In this document: positions 7,443 to 15,500 of the stretch, piece after piece | Layout: every line of letters begins with the position of its first letter | Numbering within the stretch: the stretch's first letter is position 1 | Assembly (NCBI RefSeq): GCF_000092645.1 | Contig: NC_014165.1 | Span: 1,798,001 to 1,862,000, forward strand | Length of the DNA stretch: 64,000 nt | Origin: Thermobispora bispora DSM 43833 | GTDB lineage: Bacteria; Actinomycetota; Actinomycetes; Streptosporangiales; Streptosporangiaceae | Direction: 5' to 3' | The notes under the pieces: generated by a model | What the model was told of the DNA's origin: nothing | Seen by the model: the letters and a program-made list of their open reading frames with translations, nothing else | Database searches by the model: none | Position numbers and translations under genes: made by a program

Positions 7443-8098
7443 GATCGTCCTTCCATGGCCCGGGTGAGCGCCGCCATGCCCCGGGCCGTGTGCGACTTGA
7501 CCGCGCCACAGGAGATGCCCATGGCGGCGGCGATCTCATGCTCCCGCAGGCCCAGCCAATAGCGCAGCACCAGGGCCTCCCGCTGGCGGGCGGGCAGCCG
7601 CTTCAGCGCGGCCACCAGCTCCCGCTGGTCGTCGCGGAGGATCGCCTCGGTCTCCGCCGAGATGACCTCGTGCCCCATCTCCTGAGTGTGCTTGCGGGCG
7701 ACCTGGAGGTGGCGGAGCCGCATCCGGATCAGGTTCACCACGGTCCCGCGCAGGTAGGCGAGCGCGGCGTCCACGTTGCGCAGGCGGTGCCAGCGCCGGT
7801 AGAGCTGCCAGAACGCCTCGGCGACCACGTCCTCGGCGTCGTCCGCGCCGAGCAGCACGGCGAGGCGGAGCGTCGGCGTGTAGTGCCGGGCGAAGAGGTC
7901 GGCCAGGGCCGCGTCCCGGTCGCTCATGTCCACCGGACGCGCGCCGCCCTCCGGCTCGACGGCCTGCGCGGTCGGCGCCGGGGCCGGCTCCGGGCTCGGT
8001 TCCAGGGGCGGCTCCGGGCCGACGTCCACGGCCGGCTCCGGCGGGTGCAGGCGCTCCTCGGGCGATGGCCGGGCGATGACGGGGGTCTTTCGCTTCAT
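7439..8098 (-). CDS. RNA polymerase ECF-type sigma factor (SigE family)
   Basis: Group-4 sigma factor of 219 residues. Region 2 is seen as LFARHYTPTLRLAVLLGADDAEDVVAEAFWQ and WHRLRNVDAALAYLRGTVVN; region 4 as ALKRLPARQREALVLRYWLG followed by HEIAAAMGISCGAVKSHTARG, the DNA-binding helix-turn-helix. The first 57 residues are a Pro/Glu-rich extension not seen in typical ECF factors. ATG at 8098 is chosen because it overlaps the symporter stop (ATGA) and is preceded by GTGAGG. An internal ATG at 7926 (MSDRDAALADLF) would give the standard ECF length and cannot be excluded. Being sandwiched between a transporter and a membrane protein suggests signalling linked to solute uptake (inference). Confidence 0.88.
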   Translation of the reverse strand: MKRKTPVIARPSPEERLHPPEPAVDVGPEPPLEPSPEPAPAPTAQAVEPEGGARPVDMSDRDAALADLFARHYTPTLRLAVLLGADDAEDVVAEAFWQLYRRWHRLRNVDAALAYLRGTVVNLIRMRLRHLQVARKHTQEMGHEVISAETEAILRDDQRELVAALKRLPARQREALVLRYWLGLREHEIAAAMGISCGAVKSHTARGMAALTRAMEGRS

Positions 8099-9615
8099 GC
8101 GGACCTCACGGGCAGCGAAGGGAGGGGATCGTCCGGGTGCCGCCTGGGCGTCCAGCGGCGCACGGCGGCGAGCGCGAGGGTCACCGCCGCGTTGACGACG
8201 AGGGCGACCACCGCGGCGTACGCGGGGAAGGCGACGCCGAACGCGCGCACCGTGACCAGGGCGGAGAAGCCGCCCCAGACGACCATCAGCGTCCCGGAGG
8301 CCATGCCGGCCGCCCAGCCGGCGAGCAGGGCCCGCGCGTCCCGCCACCGGGTGAACAGCCCGAGCGCCACGGCCGGGAAGGTCTGCAGGATCCAGACCCC
8401 GCCGAGCAGCTGGAGGTTGATGGCGTCCCGGTTCCGCAGCCCCAGGATGAAGGCGACCGCGCCCACCTTGGCGATCAGCGAGATCCACTGCGCGACCCTG
8501 GCCTGGTACTTGGGCGTCGCGTAGGGCTGGAAGTACTCCACGTAGATGTTGCGGACGAACAGGGCCGCCGCCGCGATCGACATCACCGCGGCGGGCACCA
8601 GCGCCCCCACCACGAGCGCCCCGAGCAGCACCCCGGTGAGCGCGGACGGCATGAGCTCCTTGACCAGCAGCGGGACCGCCGCCTCGGCCGTGCCCGAGGG
8701 CGCGTCGACCCCGGCGGCGAGCGCGGCGATCCCGAGCATGCCGAAGAGCCCGAGCACGGCCGTCCAGCCGGGCAGGGCGATGGACACCTTCCGCAGGGTC
8801 GGCGCGCTCGACGCGGCGAAGGCGGCGGTGGTCACGTGCGGGTACATGAGCAGGGCGAGCGCCGAGCCCAGGGCCAGCGTCGCGAACGCCGGGTACATGT
8901 CGGGGGAGAGCAGCAGCGGGGGGTGGCCCTCCGGGTTGCGCGCGGCGGCCTCGAACATCCGGCCGGTCCCGCCGAGCCGGTCGAGCACCGCCACCACCAC
9001 CCCGATCACCGCGCCGAAGATCGCCGCCCCTTTGGCCAGGGAGATCACCGCCGGGGCGCGCAGCCCGTGCCGGAACGTGGCCACGGCGAGCACCGCGAAC
9101 ACCGCGATCAGCACCAGGTCCCCGCGCCACCCCTCCGGGTACAGCCCGCAGGCGCTGAGCACGGCCCGGATCCCCACGAGCTGCAGCGCGATGTACGGCA
9201 TCGTGGCGAGGATCCCGGTGAGCGCGACCATCAGGCCGAGGGCCGCCGAGCCGTACCGCGCCTTCACATAGTCGGCGATCGTGATGGACCCGTGGTCGCG
9301 GGCCGCGCGCCACATCCGGGGGAGCAGCACGAACGCCAGCGGATAGACGATCACCGTGTACGGCAGGGCGAAGAACCCGACCGCGCCCGCGTCGTAGACC
9401 AGGCCCGGTACGGCGGCGAAGGTGTACGCGGTGTAGATGCTGCCGCCGAGCAGGAACCACGTGACGAGCCCGCCGAACCGGCGGTCGGCGAGCGCCCAGG
9501 ACTCGAGCGAGGGAAGCTCGTCGGTGCGGCCGAACCAGCGGGCGGTCACGGCGAGGAGGGAGGTCCCGCCGAGGACGGCGAGGAACGCCGCGACCATCGG
9601 CTGGTCGATCGTCAT
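8095..9615 (-). CDS. sodium:solute symporter family protein (MctP/PutP-like)
   Basis: Integral membrane cotransporter of the SSS family, 506 residues with about 13 hydrophobic segments. Recognisable parts include LADRRFGGLVTWFLLGGSIY near the N-terminus and the GSITIADYVKARYG region, which match the monocarboxylate (pyruvate/lactate/acetate) branch. Members of that branch are usually encoded beside a DUF3311 protein, and one is present here on the opposite strand just upstream. ATG at 9615 gives a normal SSS N-terminus; longer readings run into the divergent gene. Its stop overlaps the sigma-factor start, so transporter, sigma factor and small membrane protein form one operon. Carboxylate uptake is inferred from context. 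Confidence 0.85.
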   Translation of the reverse strand: MTIDQPMVAAFLAVLGGTSLLAVTARWFGRTDELPSLESWALADRRFGGLVTWFLLGGSIYTAYTFAAVPGLVYDAGAVGFFALPYTVIVYPLAFVLLPRMWRAARDHGSITIADYVKARYGSAALGLMVALTGILATMPYIALQLVGIRAVLSACGLYPEGWRGDLVLIAVFAVLAVATFRHGLRAPAVISLAKGAAIFGAVIGVVVAVLDRLGGTGRMFEAAARNPEGHPPLLLSPDMYPAFATLALGSALALLMYPHVTTAAFAASSAPTLRKVSIALPGWTAVLGLFGMLGIAALAAGVDAPSGTAEAAVPLLVKELMPSALTGVLLGALVVGALVPAAVMSIAAAALFVRNIYVEYFQPYATPKYQARVAQWISLIAKVGAVAFILGLRNRDAINLQLLGGVWILQTFPAVALGLFTRWRDARALLAGWAAGMASGTLMVVWGGFSALVTVRAFGVAFPAYAAVVALVVNAAVTLALAAVRRWTPRRHPDDPLPSLPVRSA

Positions 9616-9678
9616 ACCCACCGCCACGGCACCGACATCGAGCTGGGTCCGGTTCACCGGCGAATGTAGTTCTAGTCG

Positions 9679-9697
9679 TCTGGTGGCGTAAACCAGA
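9679..9697. promoter_or_regulatory. inverted repeat TCTGGT-N7-ACCAGA between divergent transporter operons
   Basis: Perfect 6-base arms separated by GGCGTAA, placed midway between the symporter start (9615) and the DUF3311 start (9751). It is a plausible operator for joint control of both transporter units; TGGT...ACCA half-sites are seen for GntR-type carbon regulators, though with shorter spacing. Confidence 0.35.
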
Positions 9698-9750
9698 AGA
9701 GGTGGTTCCGCAACAAGCAGGCAACGAATCCGAGATCTGAAGGAGCCACA

Positions 9751-10002
9751 TTGCGCGAGCTGCCCAGCCCACGGCACAGGCGCGCCGCGGCCCGCGTCCT
9801 GGCGGCGCTGTGCCTCCTCGCCCCGTGCCAGGCGCTGCTGTGGGTGCCCTGGTACGCGAAGGAGGAGCCGGCCCTGGCCGGCATCCCGTTCTTCTACACG
9901 TACCAGCTCATCTGGGTGCCGCTGACCGTGGCCCTGATGGCCGTCGCCCACCTCCTGCTCAGGTACGGCTCCCGCCGCGACGACGGCCACGGCTCATCCT
10001 GA
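9751..10002 (+). CDS. DUF3311 small membrane protein
   Basis: 83 residues with two hydrophobic segments (about residues 14-32 and 49-72) and the family signature AGIPFFYTYQLIWVPLTVAL. DUF3311 proteins are normally encoded directly before, and co-transcribed with, an SSS-type monocarboxylate symporter and are thought to be accessory subunits. Here the gene is divergent from the symporter and instead leads the cstA unit. The start is TTG at 9751, supported by AAGGAG at 9740-9745; no ATG or GTG is available in frame nearby. Confidence 0.85.
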   Translation: MRELPSPRHRRAAARVLAALCLLAPCQALLWVPWYAKEEPALAGIPFFYTYQLIWVPLTVALMAVAHLLLRYGSRRDDGHGSS

Positions 10003-10064
10003 CCCGCCCGGCCCCGCATCCGCGGGCCGCCGTTGCCGCACGCCACAAGCACTCGGAGACCACC

Positions 10065-12236
10065 GTGACGGTTACCCCTCGTGCCAAACGCAAGCTCAAT
10101 GTCAAGTCGGTGATCATCTGGACCGCCGTCTCGATCGCCGGCGCGGTCGCGTGGGGCGTGCTCGCCCTCGCCCGCGGGGAGAAGATCTCCGCGATCTGGC
10201 TGATCGTCGCCGCCCTCGGCTCGTACGCGATCGCCTACCGCTTCTACGCGAGGTTCATCGCGTACAAGGTGCTGAAGGTGGACGACACCCGGGCCACCCC
10301 GGCCGAGCGGCTGGAGGACGGGATCGACTTCCACCCCACCGACCGCCGGGTGCTGCTCGGCCACCACTTCGCCGCGATCGCGGGCGCCGGGCCGCTGGTG
10401 GGGCCGGTGCTCGCCGCGCAGATGGGCTACCTGCCCGGCACGATCTGGATCATCTTCGGCGTGATCTTCGCCGGTGCCGTGCAGGACATGGTGGTGCTGT
10501 TCCTGTCCATGCGCCGGGACGGGCGCAGCCTGGGCCAGATGGCGCGGGACGAGATCGGGAAGGTCGGCGGCGCCGTCGCGCTCATCGCCGTCCTCTCCAT
10601 CATGATCATCCTGCTGGCGGTGCTGGCGATGGTCGTGGTGAACGCCCTCGCCAAGTCGCCGTGGGGCACCTTCTCGATCGCGATGACCATCCCGATCGCG
10701 CTCTTCATGGGCGTCTACCTGCGGGTGCTCCGGCCCGGGCGGGTGATCGAGACGAGCCTCATCGGCGTGGTGCTGCTCATCATCGCCATCGCCGCCGGAA
10801 GCTGGGTGGCCGAGTCCGGGCTCGCCGACACCTTCACCCTCAGCCCGCAGGCGCTCGTCGGCTGGCTCGTCGTGTACGGCTTCGCCGCCTCGGTCCTCCC
10901 GGTGTGGCTGCTGCTCGCCCCGCGTGACTACCTGTCGACCTTCATGAAGATCGGCGCCATCGCGCTGATGGCGGTGAGCGTGATCCTCGCCGCACCGGTG
11001 ATGCAGACCGAGGCGGTCACCAAGTTCGCGCTCACCGGCGACGGCCCGGTCTTCGCCGGCGAGCTCTTCCCGTTCGTGTTCATCACGATCGCGTGCGGCG
11101 CGCTCTCCGGCTTCCACGCGCTCATCTCCTCGGGCACCACGCCGAAGCTGATCGAGAAGGAGTCGCAGGTCCGGCTCATCGGCTACGGCGCCATGCTCAT
11201 GGAGTCGTTCGTCGCCGTCATGGCGATGATCGCCGCCTGCATCCTCGACCCGGGCCTGTACTTCGCCATGAACTCCCCGGCGGGCCTGCTCGGCCAGACC
11301 GTGGAGAGCGCCTCCGCCGCGGTGGCCAACCTCGGGTTCACCATCAGCCCCGAGGACCTGCGCGCGGCGGCCGAGGCGGTCGAGGAGGAGACCCTGATCG
11401 CCCGCACCGGCGGCGCCCCCACCCTCGCGGTGGGCATGTCCCAGATCTTCTCCTCGGTCTTCGGCGGTGAGGCGTTCAAGGCGTTCTGGTACCACTTCGC
11501 CATCATGTTCGAGGCGCTGTTCATCCTCACCACCGTGGACGCCGGCACCCGGGTCGGCCGCTTCATGCTCCAGGACACCCTGGGCAACATCTGGAAGCCG
11601 CTCGGCCAGGTCAACTGGCGGCCGGGCGTGTGGGCGACCAGCGCCATCATCGTCCTCGCCTGGGGCTACTTCCTCTGGGCCGGCGTGAACGACCCGCTCG
11701 GCGGCATCAACCAGCTCTTCCCGCTGTTCGGCATCGCCAACCAGCTCCTCGCCGCCGTCGCCCTCACGGTGGCCACCACCGCGCTGGTGAAGTCCGGCCG
11801 GCTGAAGTGGGCCTGGGTCACCGGCGTGCCGCTCGCCTGGGACGCGGCGGTGACCCTCACCGCGAGCTGGCAGAAGGTGTTCTCCTCCGACCCGACGATC
11901 GGGTTCTTCGCCCAGCGGGCCCGCTACGCCGAGGCGATCGAGCGGGGTGAGGTGCTCGCCCCGGCGAAGAGCATGGAGGACATGCACACCGTCGTGCTGA
12001 ACTCGACCGTGGACGGCGTGCTCGCCGCGCTGTACGCGCTCATGGTCATCGTGATCATCGTCAACGCGCTGGTGGTGTGCGTGCGCGCGGTCAGGTCCCG
12101 CGAGCCGCTGCCCACCACCGAGGCGCCGTACGTCCGGTCGAAGCTGGAGGCGCCCTCCGGCCTGTTCGACTTCTCCGCGCGGCGGCGCCGGGAGCTGGTC
12201 GGCGCCGGCCCTGAAGGGACGTCCGGATCCTCGTGA
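10065..12236 (+). CDS. cstA: carbon starvation protein CstA (pyruvate/peptide transporter)
   Basis: Large polytopic membrane protein of 723 residues (E. coli CstA is 701). Family segments are clear: FHPTDRRVLLGHHFAAIAGAGPLVGPVLAAQMGYLPG, VQDMVVLFLSMRRDGRS, FHALISSGTTPKL, VDAGTRVGRFMLQD and GGINQLFPLFGIANQLLAAVAL. CstA-type proteins import pyruvate or peptides when preferred carbon is short. GTG at 10065 is chosen with GGAG six bases before it; it lies 62 bases after the DUF3311 stop. The TGA overlaps the next gene's start as GTGA. A frame reaching back to 9810 overlaps DUF3311 and is not coding. Confidence 0.93.
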   Translation: MTVTPRAKRKLNVKSVIIWTAVSIAGAVAWGVLALARGEKISAIWLIVAALGSYAIAYRFYARFIAYKVLKVDDTRATPAERLEDGIDFHPTDRRVLLGHHFAAIAGAGPLVGPVLAAQMGYLPGTIWIIFGVIFAGAVQDMVVLFLSMRRDGRSLGQMARDEIGKVGGAVALIAVLSIMIILLAVLAMVVVNALAKSPWGTFSIAMTIPIALFMGVYLRVLRPGRVIETSLIGVVLLIIAIAAGSWVAESGLADTFTLSPQALVGWLVVYGFAASVLPVWLLLAPRDYLSTFMKIGAIALMAVSVILAAPVMQTEAVTKFALTGDGPVFAGELFPFVFITIACGALSGFHALISSGTTPKLIEKESQVRLIGYGAMLMESFVAVMAMIAACILDPGLYFAMNSPAGLLGQTVESASAAVANLGFTISPEDLRAAAEAVEEETLIARTGGAPTLAVGMSQIFSSVFGGEAFKAFWYHFAIMFEALFILTTVDAGTRVGRFMLQDTLGNIWKPLGQVNWRPGVWATSAIIVLAWGYFLWAGVNDPLGGINQLFPLFGIANQLLAAVALTVATTALVKSGRLKWAWVTGVPLAWDAAVTLTASWQKVFSSDPTIGFFAQRARYAEAIERGEVLAPAKSMEDMHTVVLNSTVDGVLAALYALMVIVIIVNALVVCVRAVRSREPLPTTEAPYVRSKLEAPSGLFDFSARRRRELVGAGPEGTSGSS

Positions 12237-12421
12237 TGGTGACCCGCCTGCTCGGCCTCGTCCGGTGGTACCTCCGGGAGCTCACCGGTGAGGCCCAGTA
12301 CGACCGGTACCTGGAGCGGCATCGCCGGATCCACCCGGACGCGCCCGCCATGTCGCGGCGGGAGTTCGAGCGGTGGCGCACCGACCGCATGGAGGGCAAC
12401 CCGGGAAGCCGGTGCTGCTGA
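12233..12421 (+). CDS. YbdD/YjiX family (DUF466) protein
   Basis: 62-residue soluble protein. It shows the family pattern LVRWYLRELTGEAQYDRYLERH, then HPDAPAMSRREFERWRTDR and a C-terminus ending in Cys-Cys. YbdD-type proteins are encoded directly after cstA-like transporters in many bacteria and are needed with them for pyruvate uptake. The GTG at 12233 overlaps the cstA stop; ATG at 12236 is an equally good start. A bidirectional hairpin terminator follows. Confidence 0.88.
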   Translation: MMVTRLLGLVRWYLRELTGEAQYDRYLERHRRIHPDAPAMSRREFERWRTDRMEGNPGSRCC

Positions 12422-12448
12422 TCCCGGAAAATTCTGTGCTGTTGAACA

Positions 12449-12483
12449 CGGGGTGCCGGGCCGGTATCGGCTCCGGCACCCCG
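12449..12483. terminator. bidirectional hairpin terminator between cstA unit and helicase gene
   Basis: Stem CGGGGTGCCGG / CCGGCACCCCG (11 bp, perfect); the loop itself holds GCCG...CGGC. It lies between two convergent genes, 28 bases after the YbdD stop and 34 bases from the helicase stop. Confidence 0.7.
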
Positions 12484-12516
12484 GTCTGTCTCGTGCCCGT
12501 TCGTGAACCGGCGTTC

Positions 12517-15500
12517 TCAGCCGGTGCCGTGCGCCCGGCGATAGGCCTCTATCACCTCCGCGGGGATCCGCCCCCGGCTGCCCACGGCGTATCCCTGCTG
12601 GCGGGCCCAGGCGCGGATCTGCGCCGTCGGCGTTCGTGCCGCCGCGGGACGCCCGGTTCCCGTGGCCGGACTGGCGTCGCGCCAGGGTACGGCAGGCAGC
12701 TCACCGATCGTGGGCTCCAGGTCGGAAGGGTCACCCGCCTCCAGGTCATCGTCCTCCAGGCCGTCCCACCCGGGTTCCGTGGAGAGCGTCACGGCGCGCC
12801 AGGAGTCCTCCGCAGCCGCACCCTCCGGGATGACCTCGCCCGGCCGGATGCCCCGCCGCTCGAGCTCCTCCCAGAGCGGTTTGAGCGCCGCGTCCGGATC
12901 GAAGTAGAACTCGCTTTCCCGAATCCGCCAGAACCGCCATCCCGCGCGCTTGAGCTCCCGTTCCCGGTCGAGATCGGCGGCGCGCTGCTCGGCTGTGCCG
13001 TGCCAGTGATCCCCGTCGCACTCCACAGCGAGCCGTCCTCCGGCACCGACCACGACCAGGTCGATCCGGCGGCCGCCCACCTCGTACTGCGGGATCACGT
13101 GGTAGCCGTGCTCACGGATGCGCAGGAACACCCGTTGCTCGAAGAGCGAGTCGAAGCTCGGGTGCGGCTCGTCGGGGGTCACGTCGGAGAGCGGTTCCGC
13201 GCCCAGGGCCGCCGGCGGGTTGAGCATGTAGGTGAGCAGCGAGCGCCGCAGGCATGTGGGCGCGAGCAGGTCCGGGCTGACCGAGTGGAACAGCCACATC
13301 TGGTCCCTTGCCCGCGAGGCCGCGACGTTGAAGCGCCGCTGCCACTCAGTGCTGGTCACCGCGGAGCGCCGCTCGGCGATCACCATCGACAGGAACACGA
13401 CGTCGCGCTCGTCACCCTGGAAGTCGGGCGGGGTGCCGACCCGCAGCCGCCGCCGCTCCCAGTCCTTCAGGTCGAGCCGCTCGAGCAGTAGGCCGTGGAT
13501 GAGCTGCACCTGCCCTGTGCCCTGAAGCACGACCACTCCGAAGGTCTTCCCGTCATAGGCCGGATCGGCGTTGCACGCCACGATCTGCTCGACGATCGCC
13601 TCGGCCTCCACGCGGTTGCGGAGCCGCGTGCTCGATCCCTCGGTCGATGCGCCGTGCACCCTGACGACCTTGAGCGGTGGCAGGCGGTCGGCGCCGAACT
13701 GCCGCAGCGGCACTAGCGGCTCGTCGGCGTAGAACTGCCGGGAGGAGAATTCGATGATCTCCGGCATGCACCGGAAGTGCTCCTTGAGCCGCAGAACCGA
13801 GCCGAACCGGGTGGCCAGCAGGTCGAACAGGCTCGAGTTGGGGGTGAAGGCGTCCCGCAGGTAGGGAGGCATGTCCGGCAGGTAGGTGGCGAGCTTCGCG
13901 AAGATCGGCTCGAGCTCGCCGCGCCTGATCGCGAGAGGCGCGCACTGCTTGTCGTCACCGACCACGATGATCCGTGGCGCGAGCCAGAGGAGGAACAGGG
14001 CGTCGATGCTCGCCTGGCTGGCCTCGTCCACGATCACGACGTCGAAGGAGTCGCGCACCGGCGGGATCGTCTCCAGCACCTGCTGAATCGGCATGATCCA
14101 CGCGGGCACCGCGTCGCGGGCCACCGCCATCGCCTCCCGGGCGAGCGCCCGGTACTTCTCTGCGTACCTCCCGGTCCCCTTGCCGAGCTTGGTGATGTGA
14201 TCCTGGTAAGCGCGCAGCGCGGTCGTCTGCCGGGAGTTCATCCTGGCCAGAGCGGCATCCCACGCCTGTTCCGCAGCGAGCTCCGCGGTCAGGCGCAGGG
14301 TGCGCCGGGTCGCGTCCTCGAGTTCGGCCTCCAGCTGCTGCTCCAGTCCGGGCCGTCGCTGCTCGGTGAAGAAGGTGTACGCCTTCGCCCAATGCCAGGC
14401 GCGCTCCCAGCTGGACATGTGCGGCTTCCAGGAGCCCGCTTCGGCGAGGAGCTTGAGTAGCGCCGGGTGGGCCGCCCGCACCTTGTCCGCGAGCTCGTCG
14501 CAGCGCCGCTGTTCGGCCTGCTCACGCTGGGCGGTCGCCAGGGCGTTGAGGCAGAGCTGGTAGGTGACAGCGTCGCGGGCGGCCACTGCGTTGGCCGCCT
14601 CGACCAGCTCGGGAGCCGGGGAGCCGAGCCGGATCTGCTGCTCAAGTGCGGCGTGCAGCTCCTCCAGCGCGGCGGTTGCCCGCTCAGCGGCGAGCTTGAG
14701 CCGTACCGCGCGCAGCGCCGCGCTATAGGACAGCCATTCCGCAGGAGTGCGAAGGTCGAGCCGCACGCCCGCCGAGTTGAGCAGGCCGACGGTTTCGGCC
14801 ACCGCATCGGCGATTCGGCGCACCACGCTCAGCCGGTCGAAGGCGTCGGCGAGCTGCGCCGAGAGGCGCTCGAGCGGCTCATCCGGGAACTCCACGCCCA
14901 CCAGCCGCCAGGCCCGCCGGAGCAGGTCGGCGATCTGCCTTCCCTCGATGTCGTCGATGACGAGGGACAGCAGCTCGGCATTCGTGGGCTGGACCCCGTC
15001 GACGGACACCTCGGCGAGGTACGGCTCGGCCGTCCGCTGCACAGCGGGACGGAGCAGCCCGCGCTTGAGCCGGTTCCCCGCGGCGAGATGGTCCCGCAGT
15101 GCCTGCATTGCCTGCAGGTACCGACCGGCCGCGCCCGGGTCCTCGAGCCGCGGATGGCTGATCGTGCGGAAGGCGATGCGCTGGGTCCGCTCCCGGAGAG
15201 CGGCGAGCCGTCCCGCTTGATCGGCGAGCTGCTGCCACAGGGCGGTCTCCCGGCCGGCGAGCGCGTCGCTCAGCGCGCGGACGGTCCAGTCGGCCGTATC
15301 CCACGCCGCGGCGTCCTCTGGCAGGCCGAGCCGGTGAAGGTCGGCCGCGATGCCGGCCGCGATCTTCTCGAGTCGGCCGATCAGCTCGGGATCGAGATGC
15401 TCCAGGCGTCCGGACACCTCGGTGGAGGCATCGCGAGCCACCATCTGGGCCGCGGCCTCATTCGCGATCAGTTCCTTGAGCCGCTCCACGGTGGGGAGCG

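Noticed and set aside
7439-9772. Continuous 777-codon reading on the minus strand joining an Arg-rich N-terminal half to the sigma factor
   Set aside because: The first two thirds are the off-frame shadow of the symporter gene; only the last 219 codons carry sigma-factor motifs.
9894-11987. 697-codon minus-strand frame opposite cstA
   Set aside because: Glu/His/Arg-rich shadow of a highly GC-biased gene; no motif or ribosome-binding site.
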